From Methanoregulaceae archaeon (lineage in GTDB: Archaea; Halobacteriota; Methanomicrobia; Methanomicrobiales; Methanospirillaceae), in contig DUGL01000188.1 of assembly GCA_013331415.1 (NCBI GenBank), positions 1 through 64,000 of the forward strand: DNA of 64,000 nt, given 5' to 3'. The notes beneath the pieces were generated by a model, which saw only the letters and a program-made list of their open reading frames with translations, searched no databases and was not told where the DNA came from. Within the stretch, counting starts at the first letter, position 1. Every line of letters starts with the position of its first letter. Positions 17,043 through 26,025 of this stretch are shown one piece after another. Made by a program: the position numbers and the translations under genes.

Positions 17043-19217
17043 ATGAAAGCTATGACTATTCTGGGCATTTTTGCCCTGATGATGCTTCTGGTGATTCCGG
17101 GAGCTGTATCGGCTGCGGACGTGCAAGTGTCTGGCAGCGTTGTGGATGAAGACCTGACGGTGACTGCGCTCGCCATCAATCCCGGTTCATCATCCGGCCA
17201 TGATGTGATTTGCGCTAATGAGGCGAACACACTCCGTGCCACGGTTGCGAACTTAGGCGGGCTTGATGCCGGTGCTTTTGACGTCACCATTGTCATCGGT
17301 GCTTACACGCAGGCTGTCCGGGTAACGAGCCTTGCGGCCGGAGCGACCACGACAGTGGACTTCACCGGGTTCGCCCCTACAATCATCGGGGATATGACTG
17401 TTGTAGTAACTGCCGATTCAAGTTCCGAGATCGAAGAATCGGACGAGACCAACAACGTGCTCTCGCAGATAAAGACCGTGTTTTACAACGGGTATAAGGG
17501 GAAGCGCTACACCGCGGGCAACGACTTCACAACCGTAGATACCTATATGGGACGTGTTGGGGTCGTCTACTCGAATGGAAATGCTGCCTATGCAAGTGCT
17601 GGTTGGACGTCATATTCTGCGAGCTTTACTGCTGGGACGAGTTCCGCTGACTTGGTCATTCCGAGCGGGGCCACTATCCTCTCTGCCCGACTCTACCAGT
17701 CCACCAACTGGGACGAGTCCACCGGTGGAGCAGGCGCAATCTGGTCCTCCGTTCAATTTAACGCCGGAGAGGTCACACCGACAGCATCATATACCGATAG
17801 GAAGGGCTATGGCGGTTACAACTTCCCGTCCTACGTCTACATGTATGATGTCACCAGCACCTTCAACAAGGCAGGCACTAACACATGGGCCTTGACACCT
17901 GGAACGGGCAACAAACAGGCGCTCTACCCGACCTACATAGTTGTAGTCTTCCATGACCCTGCAACCCAGACCGAGAAGACGATCTACATCAATGACGAAT
18001 GTGATCTCCTCTACTCAAGGGCATCGTACAACACCAACGACGCCGAGGCAACCGCCTACGCGCTCTTCAGCGGTGTGGATACCACCGGCATGGGAAGCGC
18101 GAAGGCAATTGCATTCGTTGCTGCAGTCAACGAGGACGGTCAGAGCCAGTTCATCTTCAATAATGTTGACCAGGATGACTTCTACATAAGTTCCGCCGCG
18201 AGCACCGCTCAAACGGTATCTATCAAGGAATTCACCCTGTCCAACGTTGTCGCAGGTGCGAACGAGGCAAAATTCCAGAGCCGCGACGCCATTGACGGTG
18301 ATAACATGCAGGCCCAGAACGTGATCCTCGTTATCGAAAAGAGCGAGACTACCGTTACCGCTGACTTTACACCAGCAACACAGGTATCTGGCGACAAACC
18401 CTACACCGTAAACTTTGACTCCAGCGCATCAACCGGTTACATCACCGGCTATGCATGGACCTTCGGCGATGGTGCGACCTCAACCGAGCAGAGCCCGACC
18501 CACACCTACACCGCCCGTGGCACCTACGATGTCTCACTCATGGTCGCCGGGTTGAGCAGTTCGGACACCGAGACCAAGACCGCGCTCGTTGTTGTCAAGG
18601 AACCGGCACCGGCCGTTGACTTCAGTGCCGACGACACCACACCCCTTGTCGGGCAGACCGTTACCTTCACCGCCACGAATACCGGTGGACAGGTTGATAG
18701 CTGGCTCTGGAACTTTGGCGACGGACAGACCTCTACGCTGCAGAACCCGACCCACGTCTACGCAACTGAGGGCACATTCACGGTAAGCCTGACCACAACC
18801 GGGCCGGACTACTCCGACTCTGAGACCAAGAACAATTACATCCAGGTCGGCGCAGCAGTAATCGACGTGAGCGTTACACCGGCATCCATTGACTTCGGCA
18901 CCATGAGCGCCGGGGTTGACGAGACCGGCAGCACCACGGTGACCGTCGATGTCACCGCAGGTACCACCTGGTCGGTTACCGCTGCAGCCAATAATGGAGG
19001 GTACATGAGTACCGGCACCGTGAACCTTGCGAACCCGTTCCAGCTTTCGAATGACGGGACGAACTTCCAGGCTATGACCTCGAATTTCGCGAACTTCATG
19101 ACCGGAGCAGCAGGTGTTGACGGAAGCGATACCGCAGATGTCAAGCAGGCGATCGCAGCAGCAGACGCACCCGGTGCCTACAGCATCACGCTGACCTTCA
19201 CCGGCGGGTTCGCGTAA
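17043..19217 (+). CDS. Surface protein: CARDB, DUF3344, two PKD and a C-terminal beta domain
   Basis: 724 residues from ATG 17043 (MKAMTILG), preceded by GGAG; the 17028 start adds five residues. Signal peptide ends SAA. CARDB (about 35-140), linker NGYKGKRYTAG, DUF3344 (about 145-440, landmark VVVFHDP then YINDECDLLYS), PKD 1 (about 440-520) and PKD 2 (about 523-605), each with the core WxFGDG and SPTHTY/NPTHVY. A final domain (about 610-724) begins DVSVTPASIDFG and ends TLTFTGGFA, and recurs at the end of the 1530-residue protein. There is no membrane anchor. Codon use is less GC-biased than in the upstream operon. Confidence 0.85.
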   Translation: MKAMTILGIFALMMLLVIPGAVSAADVQVSGSVVDEDLTVTALAINPGSSSGHDVICANEANTLRATVANLGGLDAGAFDVTIVIGAYTQAVRVTSLAAGATTTVDFTGFAPTIIGDMTVVVTADSSSEIEESDETNNVLSQIKTVFYNGYKGKRYTAGNDFTTVDTYMGRVGVVYSNGNAAYASAGWTSYSASFTAGTSSADLVIPSGATILSARLYQSTNWDESTGGAGAIWSSVQFNAGEVTPTASYTDRKGYGGYNFPSYVYMYDVTSTFNKAGTNTWALTPGTGNKQALYPTYIVVVFHDPATQTEKTIYINDECDLLYSRASYNTNDAEATAYALFSGVDTTGMGSAKAIAFVAAVNEDGQSQFIFNNVDQDDFYISSAASTAQTVSIKEFTLSNVVAGANEAKFQSRDAIDGDNMQAQNVILVIEKSETTVTADFTPATQVSGDKPYTVNFDSSASTGYITGYAWTFGDGATSTEQSPTHTYTARGTYDVSLMVAGLSSSDTETKTALVVVKEPAPAVDFSADDTTPLVGQTVTFTATNTGGQVDSWLWNFGDGQTSTLQNPTHVYATEGTFTVSLTTTGPDYSDSETKNNYIQVGAAVIDVSVTPASIDFGTMSAGVDETGSTTVTVDVTAGTTWSVTAAANNGGYMSTGTVNLANPFQLSNDGTNFQAMTSNFANFMTGAAGVDGSDTADVKQAIAAADAPGAYSITLTFTGGFA

Positions 19218-19307
19218 CGTGCCCGATGAGGTGATCTCCCCACCCACCATTTTTCCGGGACGCCCGGAGAACGATTAGAGCATGCTATCAACCGGAGCAG
19301 AACCCCC

Positions 19308-20264
19308 ATGAACCAAAATACCCGCACTCGCATCAGTATCATCGCGCTCGCGCTCATTTTAGTTATGACAGCCCTCACCGTTCCCGCAGCCGCGCTCAAG
19401 GTCGAGGGGGCCCGGATCGCGCTCGACGTCGAACCGGGAAGGACATACACGTCCCCCATCGGTATCTCGATTTCACCTGAGGAACCGGAAGGGACGTTTG
19501 CCATCGAGGTGATGGGCTTCGGGCAGTCGCTTGCCGATGGGACCTATATGGCCCTTGACGCGGCAGCTGATACGAGCCCGTACTCGGCCCGGCCATTCAT
19601 TACCATTGACCGGCCGACCGTGGCGATGAAGCCCGGTGAAAGGGCGGACGTTACCGCAACAATCGCCGTCCCTCCGGGGACTCGCGACGGAGGCCGCTAC
19701 GCGATCATCCTGGTCCACCGGGCAGCTTCTGCATCAGGTGCACCGGCGGCGTTCGCCACTGCGGTCGCCATCCCGGTGTTTCTCACCGTGAAGACAGGTA
19801 CGGTCACGGAAGCCGGTCAAATCTCTGCGGTGGAGCCACCCGTTGCCGAAGTCGGAAAGCCATTTGCGGTAACCACAACTTTCCGGAACTCCGGGAACTA
19901 CCACTACTACGGCGCGGTGAGCAGGGTGGAGATTGCCGACTCACAGGGCACGGTGGTGGCGAGCGCGACAACCGAGCCCTTCGTCCGGGCGATCGTCCCC
20001 GGGCAGTCGGTGACGTTTTCGAATGCGATCGCGAGCGGGCTCCCGCAGGGCACCTACGAGGTGTCTGCGCGGATAACGAAGCAGGACGGCAAGCTGCTTG
20101 CTGAGAGAATGACGACGCTGCAGGTCGGGAACCCTGCGCCCGTGCAGGCTACCGCCGCCCCTCCAAAGAACCCGATTCCCGGGTTTGGTGCATTGATCGC
20201 AATTTCGGGACTGGCCTGCGCCCTCTTCGGAGCGCTCCTGATACGGAAGGGAGGAGAAGGATGA
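19308..20264 (+). CDS. Secreted protein with a PGF-CTERM-like archaeosortase tail
   Basis: 318 residues. Signal peptide (1-29, ending PAAA), two beta domains of a NEW3/DUF916-like kind (about 33-150, ending YAIILVHRA; and 165-270), a short Pro/Ala linker, and the tail NPIPGFGALIAISG with a hydrophobic helix and final RKGGEG. PGFG, one helix and basic residues is the PGF-CTERM pattern, processed by archaeosortase A and replaced by a lipid anchor. It lies between two DUF3344 genes and could be a covalently anchored partner for those unanchored proteins (inference). Confidence 0.82.
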   Translation: MNQNTRTRISIIALALILVMTALTVPAAALKVEGARIALDVEPGRTYTSPIGISISPEEPEGTFAIEVMGFGQSLADGTYMALDAAADTSPYSARPFITIDRPTVAMKPGERADVTATIAVPPGTRDGGRYAIILVHRAASASGAPAAFATAVAIPVFLTVKTGTVTEAGQISAVEPPVAEVGKPFAVTTTFRNSGNYHYYGAVSRVEIADSQGTVVASATTEPFVRAIVPGQSVTFSNAIASGLPQGTYEVSARITKQDGKLLAERMTTLQVGNPAPVQATAAPPKNPIPGFGALIAISGLACALFGALLIRKGGEG

Positions 20265-20424
20265 TGGGATGATGAAGAAGGCGTATCGACACCGGAATCA
20301 CCATCCTCCCTTCTTTTTCTCCCGGAGGTGGCAGGAGAAACCGCCTGCTGCCGCCGGCATGATGAGCATGCTCTCTTTTCGGGAAGAACACCAGCACGAT
20401 CACGAAAAATCACGAGGATAACCT

Positions 20425-23400
20425 ATGAAACGGATTACGAAAAAACTGAAATGGGGTCCCGCGCTGGCCGTCCTGTTGTTGCTGCTCTTCCTTGTCGGGG
20501 TGGCGGCGGCGGACCCCTATGTCGGCGGTATCCCGCTCACCACGGTCAAGAGCGGCACGGTTTCGGGGGGGGTCTACGTGGACGCGGAGAACGACTGGTG
20601 GCCACCAAATCCCGGCCCTCATTCGGCCGAGAAAGCATTTGCCCCTATCCCGAATGTGAACAACATTGCATGGGCCCGGTTCTATGTTGCCGTCTACATC
20701 GGCCACCAGCAGAACAACTACCAGGGGACGGTTACGGTCGAATTCGACGGTGACGGTATAGGGGATTATGACACCCTCGGAACCGAGACCCTGAATGTAC
20801 CATACAGCTTCCCCGGCACCGGTGGGACCGGTCCCGTGACCGTCAACGACCACTGCAACCGGGTGACGAGCGACTACCTGATGTGGTACGATGTCACCGA
20901 TGATATCTACTCGCAGACGCCGGGAGCACGGGTCACCACATCTGCCCTCGATGGATCCTTCGACGGTCGGATCAAACTGATCACCCTTGTCGTCGCCTAC
21001 AACGATGGCGATACTGACACCGTTTACTACTGGGTGAACCAGGGGCATGACACGGACACCTACCTGTATTCAGGCGACTATGTAGGGGTGACGGAGTTCG
21101 ACCTCACGGGGGTAACCGGCACCGTCCAGTCCGCATCCCTCATGGTAAACCACATGGCGAGCACCGATGGGTCGTATATGTGGTATGGTGATGACATCCC
21201 CACAGATCCCTCCGGTGCCACCGTTCCCCCCGGCAGCAACTTCCAGGGAGACTATTTCGGGTACAACATCTGGGACATGACGAACCTCGTCGAACCCGGA
21301 GACTACAACGATCTCACGTATGACCGGAACGACCAGTTCTACAAGATCCCGCTCGCCATCCTGACCGTGAAGAAACAGCCTGCAATGGTTGCCCCGGTCG
21401 CAGATTTCAGCGCGGACCCGCTCTCGGGCGAGACACCGCTCATCGTCCAGTTCACCGACCTCTCCACCGGCCCCCCGACCTCGTGGAACTGGGAGTACCG
21501 GCTTGGAACAGGCAGCTGGACCCAGTTTTCAACGGCACAGCACCCTTCCCACACCTTCACGGACGTGGGGAGCTACCGCATCCGCCTCACTGCAACGAAC
21601 ACGATGGGCAGCAACACCAAAACATCGTCAGCAGGCTACATTACCGTCAGCCCGGCATCCGGCTGCGACCTGACCGTCACCGCGATCAATCCCATCGCGA
21701 GCACCGTCTTTGCCCGTGAACCGAACACGGTCCGCGTAACGGTGAAGAACATCGGCGCTGCAGCGTCCGCGGCAACAACCTTGCAGCTGGTCGCAAGCGA
21801 CGGGTTCTCAGGGAGTGAACCCATCCCGGCTCTTGCATCCAACGAAGAGACAACCGTGGCGTTCCTGGACCCCGAGGTCCGCGACCTCGCTGGGGGGACT
21901 GTAACCTACACCGCCACCGTTGACCTGGAGGACGAGGTGGCCGAGAGTGATGAGACCAACAACGAGCTGGTTTCTCCGTTCACGGTCACCTACAACGGGT
22001 ACAAGGGAAAACGCTACTGGGCCGGGGCGAGCGACATCACCACGAAGCGGACGTTTGACCTCAACGGGGGTCTCCTCCATTCGTTCGGCGACAGCACCTA
22101 CCGATCCGGGGGAACCGTTCCCGGGAGTGGCTGGTCTTCGTATACCGTAACATGGACTGCTGCGGATCTCCCGGTCCCCGCAGGTGCCACGGTCAGGGAA
22201 GCACGCCTGTACGTGCCCTACACCTGGGACGATACCGGGGAAATGCCGGATCGGTTCCATATCACATTCAACGGCAACGACATCTCATCGGCATACCATG
22301 ACCACTACCAGGACCGCAGCAACTTCGGCGGGCATTATGACAATGATTACGGCCTGCTCACATATGATGTGACCTCGCTGTTCAGCACCGCTGGAAACAC
22401 GGCATACCTTTCAAAAGAGATTCAGGCCACGAAGGTAGCGATGTATGGCCTCACCCTTGTGGTGGTCTACGAAGATACCGGTGAGCCGCGTCGCCAGATC
22501 TTCATCAACGAGGAGTTTGATATCTTCGGCGCGGACGAGTCCGGCTATGCAACAACACCGGAAGAGGCGACAGCCTATGTGCCATTCTCTGGGCTAACGA
22601 TCAATCCTACGAATGTAATTAGCGCCGACCTCATAACCTTCGTCCCCTCCGGGAATATGTACGAGGGAAATTTACTCTTTAACGATGAGACCATTGCAAC
22701 CAATGTCTGGGATTATGGCTTATCGACCGGGACACAGGTTGCAGTGGACAGCAGGGATGTGAAGAACTACATTGATGAAACAGATAACGAAGCAGGAATC
22801 CAGAGCACGGCAGGTGCCGGCCCGCTGATGGCCGCAGCGCACCAGTTCCTGGTCCTGACCTACACCGAGGAAGCGCCTGTCGCCAACTTTGAAGGGACTC
22901 CCTTATCAGGTGAGGCACCGCTCACCGTCCAGTTCACCGATATCTCAGCCGGCACTATCACCGAGTGGGAATGGGACTTTGGAGACACGGAGACCTCTGT
23001 CCTGCAGAACCCGAGCCACACCTACACCGCGGCAGGCACCTATACGGTGACGCTGACGGTGACGGGTCCGGGCGGGAGCGATGTTGAGGAGAAGATCAAT
23101 TACATAACAGTCAGTGCAGCTCCGCTAGCACCGGTCGCCGCGTTCACCGCAACACCGCTTCTCGGTTTGGCTCCGCTCTCGGTGACCTTCACCGACCAGT
23201 CGACCAACACCCCGACAGGGTGGAGCTGGGAGTACAATGCCGGCTCGGGCTGGGTCGAGTTCTCCACCGAAAAGAACTCATCCTACAGCTTTGCCGCCGG
23301 CCCCTACGACATCCGGCTCACCGCGACCAACAGCGGGGGCAGCGGTGTCGAGACCAAGACGCACTACATCGCGGTCGCCACCGGGCGCCAACCCCTGGTG

Positions 23401-25017
23401 AACGTCCAGAACGGGACCGTGACCGGCGACCTCTTCGTGGACTCGCCGCGGGTCTGGGATGCAAAAGAGTTCACGAAGACCTATACCCTGCCCCCGGTAT
23501 CGGTGGGCAACATCCAGTGGGCGAGGCTGTACGTGAACACCTACTCGGGTTCGGCGCAGAACACCTATGTACTCACTTCGACCGTGACGCTGGACGGGAC
23601 CATCCTCGGAGTCGAGACGATGGACATCGCGTCCGAGACGAACGGCAACTCGTACCCGCTCAATGATCACGTCACCAAGGTCTACTCAGACTATGAAGCC
23701 TGGTATGATGTGACGAGCCTAATCACGACCGCAAGCCCGGTCGTTCATGTTAAGGGCGAAGCCATCCCTGGGAAGTCATTCGATGGGCGTCTCAAGGCGG
23801 TGACGCTCGTGGTCGCCTATGACGACCCCTCGTCCACCACAGAGACCCGGTACTGGGTGAACCACGGGCACGACTGGTCGAGCCCGGGGAGCGGGCAGAC
23901 CGTGTTCGACACCTCTGCGATTCCATCAGGATGGAGCAGCGCTGAAAGTAAAATCCGCCACACTGCAAGTTCCGATGGCAGTTACACCTTCAACGGTGTT
24001 TCGAAATCCGGGGGGGGCTCCACACCTGCCTATGACGGGCAAAACACCTGGGACGTGACGGCAGACATCACTGCAGGACAGTCCAGCACCCTTGCGTACT
24101 CACAACCCGGAGGATCCTACAAGACGCCCCTGGCCACCCTGAAGGTCCAGTACCTCCCCGCACCAACCGCCGCCTTCAGCGCGGACCAGACGGTCGGCGA
24201 TAAACCCCTGACCGTCCAGTTCACGGATGATTCCGGTGGAGTGATTACCGGCTGGTCATGGACGTTCGGCGACGGCGGGATTTCGACAGACCAGAGCCCG
24301 ACCCACACCTACACCGGACGCGGAACCTACGACGTTGCGCTGACGGTAACCGGGCCCGGTGGATCCAGCACTGAAACGAAGACCGGGTACATCACGGTCA
24401 AGGAACCGGCACCGGTCATCGACTTCACCGCTGATGACACCACCCCTGCCATCCTGCAGACCGTCACCTTCACCGCAACGAATACGGGTGGACAGGTTAC
24501 CGACTGGCTCTGGAACTTCGGGGACGGAGGGACCTCTGACCAGCAAAACCCGACCCACCAATATACTGCTGAGGGCACCTACACGGTCTCGCTGACCGCG
24601 ACCGGTCCCGACTACTCGGACGCTGAGACCAAGACGAATTACATCCAGGTCGGTGCGGCAACGTTCGATGTGAGCGTCTCCCCGTCATCCATCGCCTTCG
24701 GCGCGATGACCGTGGGCGACCAGACCGACAGCACTTCGGTGACGGTCACGACGACCGGCGGCACTGCATGGTCAGTCGACGCAAAGGCATCAAATGGCGG
24801 ATTCATGGGAACCGGCAGCGTGAACCTCGCAAACCCGTTCCAGCTCGCGAACGGTCTTGGGGACTTCCAGGCAATGACCTCTGACTTCGTTGGGTTCATG
24901 ACCGGTGCAGCAGGTGAGGACCGGACGGACACCGCAAATGTGAAGCAGACGATCGTCTCGGGAGATGCACCAGGTGATTACACCATCACCCTGACCTTCA
25001 CCGGAGGGTTCGTATGA
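20425..25017 (+). CDS. Giant modular surface protein with three DUF3344 domains
   Basis: 1530 residues; GAGGATAACCT precedes the ATG. Signal peptide ends VAAA. Order: DUF3344 #1 (30-315), PKD (318-410), CARDB (413-520), linker NGYKGKRYWAG, DUF3344 #2 (525-810, VVVYEDTGEPRRQIFINEE), PKD x2 (815-985), DUF3344 #3 (990-1245, VVAYDDPSSTTETRYWVNHG), PKD x2 (1247-1412), final beta domain (1415-1530). The final domain is the same type as in the 724-residue protein (ends TLTFTGGFV). No transmembrane anchor. The stop overlaps the next gene (ATGA). It is probably part of the cell envelope or an adhesin; the ligand is unknown. Confidence 0.86.
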   Translation: MKRITKKLKWGPALAVLLLLLFLVGVAAADPYVGGIPLTTVKSGTVSGGVYVDAENDWWPPNPGPHSAEKAFAPIPNVNNIAWARFYVAVYIGHQQNNYQGTVTVEFDGDGIGDYDTLGTETLNVPYSFPGTGGTGPVTVNDHCNRVTSDYLMWYDVTDDIYSQTPGARVTTSALDGSFDGRIKLITLVVAYNDGDTDTVYYWVNQGHDTDTYLYSGDYVGVTEFDLTGVTGTVQSASLMVNHMASTDGSYMWYGDDIPTDPSGATVPPGSNFQGDYFGYNIWDMTNLVEPGDYNDLTYDRNDQFYKIPLAILTVKKQPAMVAPVADFSADPLSGETPLIVQFTDLSTGPPTSWNWEYRLGTGSWTQFSTAQHPSHTFTDVGSYRIRLTATNTMGSNTKTSSAGYITVSPASGCDLTVTAINPIASTVFAREPNTVRVTVKNIGAAASAATTLQLVASDGFSGSEPIPALASNEETTVAFLDPEVRDLAGGTVTYTATVDLEDEVAESDETNNELVSPFTVTYNGYKGKRYWAGASDITTKRTFDLNGGLLHSFGDSTYRSGGTVPGSGWSSYTVTWTAADLPVPAGATVREARLYVPYTWDDTGEMPDRFHITFNGNDISSAYHDHYQDRSNFGGHYDNDYGLLTYDVTSLFSTAGNTAYLSKEIQATKVAMYGLTLVVVYEDTGEPRRQIFINEEFDIFGADESGYATTPEEATAYVPFSGLTINPTNVISADLITFVPSGNMYEGNLLFNDETIATNVWDYGLSTGTQVAVDSRDVKNYIDETDNEAGIQSTAGAGPLMAAAHQFLVLTYTEEAPVANFEGTPLSGEAPLTVQFTDISAGTITEWEWDFGDTETSVLQNPSHTYTAAGTYTVTLTVTGPGGSDVEEKINYITVSAAPLAPVAAFTATPLLGLAPLSVTFTDQSTNTPTGWSWEYNAGSGWVEFSTEKNSSYSFAAGPYDIRLTATNSGGSGVETKTHYIAVATGRQPLVNVQNGTVTGDLFVDSPRVWDAKEFTKTYTLPPVSVGNIQWARLYVNTYSGSAQNTYVLTSTVTLDGTILGVETMDIASETNGNSYPLNDHVTKVYSDYEAWYDVTSLITTASPVVHVKGEAIPGKSFDGRLKAVTLVVAYDDPSSTTETRYWVNHGHDWSSPGSGQTVFDTSAIPSGWSSAESKIRHTASSDGSYTFNGVSKSGGGSTPAYDGQNTWDVTADITAGQSSTLAYSQPGGSYKTPLATLKVQYLPAPTAAFSADQTVGDKPLTVQFTDDSGGVITGWSWTFGDGGISTDQSPTHTYTGRGTYDVALTVTGPGGSSTETKTGYITVKEPAPVIDFTADDTTPAILQTVTFTATNTGGQVTDWLWNFGDGGTSDQQNPTHQYTAEGTYTVSLTATGPDYSDAETKTNYIQVGAATFDVSVSPSSIAFGAMTVGDQTDSTSVTVTTTGGTAWSVDAKASNGGFMGTGSVNLANPFQLANGLGDFQAMTSDFVGFMTGAAGEDRTDTANVKQTIVSGDAPGDYTITLTFTGGFV
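23515..23720 (+). repeat. Segment nearly identical to part of the 1971-residue gene
   Basis: Coding DNA for GTILGVETMDIASETNGNSY and the following LNDHVTKVYSDYEA is repeated at about 28850-29060 with only scattered third-position changes, while sequence further away differs clearly. This points to recent duplication or gene conversion within DUF3344 domains. Confidence 0.7.
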
Positions 25018-25658
25018 GATCACGTGCAGCAGGAACTGGTACAGCCATGCTCGTTGCACTCATGGTCGCTCTGGCCCTTCTCGCCGCCCCGGCCCTCGCC
25101 GGGAACACCGTCACCATCACCGGTGAAGTCTTGGTTGCAGTCCCCCCTATCGCAGATTTTTCTGCTGACCCAACCTCAGGTACTGCACCGCTCGCGGTGC
25201 AGTTCTCGGACCTTTCCACAGGGGCAATCAACAGCTGGGCATGGGACTTTGACAATGACGGCACGGTGGACAGCACGGACCAGAACCCGGTCTTCACCTA
25301 CAGTTCTGCCGGCACCTACACCGTGAAACTCACGGTCACCGGCCCTGCTGGCAGCGATTCGCTGGTGAAAACCGATTGCATCACGGTGAATGCCCCGGTC
25401 CGCAGGCCTATCGCTCTCTTCACCCAGGATGCCTATGCCGGTACGGCACCCCTCACCGTCAAGTTCACCGACCGGTCCCTCTTCAACCCGACCCAGTACC
25501 TCTGGCGCTTCGGGGACGGTGCCACCTCAACAGAGAAGAGCCCGCAGCATACCTATACCAGCCGGGGGGTCTACCCGGTCCGGCTGGATGTCTCGAACGC
25601 TGCCGGGAGTTCAACTGCATGGAGTGTCGTGGTTGTGTTGCGGTACAGCTGGTGGTGA
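25014..25658 (+). CDS. Small secreted protein of two PKD domains with an aromatic tail
   Basis: 214 residues. Signal peptide (1-29, ending PALAGN), PKD 1 (about 43-125, of the subtype with WDFDNDGTVDSTDQNP), PKD 2 (about 128-214, starting RRPIALFTQDAYAG) and a final VVVVLRYSWW. Translation is coupled to the giant protein by an ATGA overlap. The last domain is the same special PKD that ends the 1971-residue protein and the 213-residue protein, each finishing in aromatic residues. Confidence 0.85.
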   Translation: MRSRAAGTGTAMLVALMVALALLAAPALAGNTVTITGEVLVAVPPIADFSADPTSGTAPLAVQFSDLSTGAINSWAWDFDNDGTVDSTDQNPVFTYSSAGTYTVKLTVTGPAGSDSLVKTDCITVNAPVRRPIALFTQDAYAGTAPLTVKFTDRSLFNPTQYLWRFGDGATSTEKSPQHTYTSRGVYPVRLDVSNAAGSSTAWSVVVVLRYSWW

Positions 25659-26025
25659 AGGGAGCCGGCCATCCCCGGCTGTCTCTTTTTCGTTCCTCGC
25701 TGACAGGGTATACCCCTGGTTCTCTTTTTCGACATTTTCGAAAAATGTGGATCTCAGGGGAAAACTCCCTGCCGTATCATCACTCAGAGGGTGCAGGGAA
25801 CGGGTATTATGGATAATTTAGAGATTTTTCTTACGATATCTGAATTGTATGTTATTGGCAGATTGAATGGATCGGTCCCAATTTACGCTCACCGATCGTT
25901 GGATCCTTCATGAATCACACCTGTAATGACTCCCTGAACAGGCAGAGTGGAGCCCTCGATTCCCTGATAATTATTAATAGTAGTGTATGAAATAATCAGA
26001 TATCGATTCAACTGGTGGCTATACG
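25659..26025. other. Intergenic region with terminator-like T tract and promoter
   Basis: About 370 bp with no credible gene. A T5 tract lies soon after the stop, and the last 60 bp (TAATTATTAATAGTAG around 25970, ATGAAATAATCAG) are AT-rich and should hold the promoter of the 1971-residue protein. Confidence 0.45.
25686..25690 (+). terminator. Oligo-T tract after the two-PKD gene
   Basis: TCTCTTTTTCG about 28 bases after the stop. Archaeal RNA polymerase stops at T-rich tracts without needing a hairpin. A second run (TCTCTTTTTCG) follows at about 25720. Confidence 0.4.
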
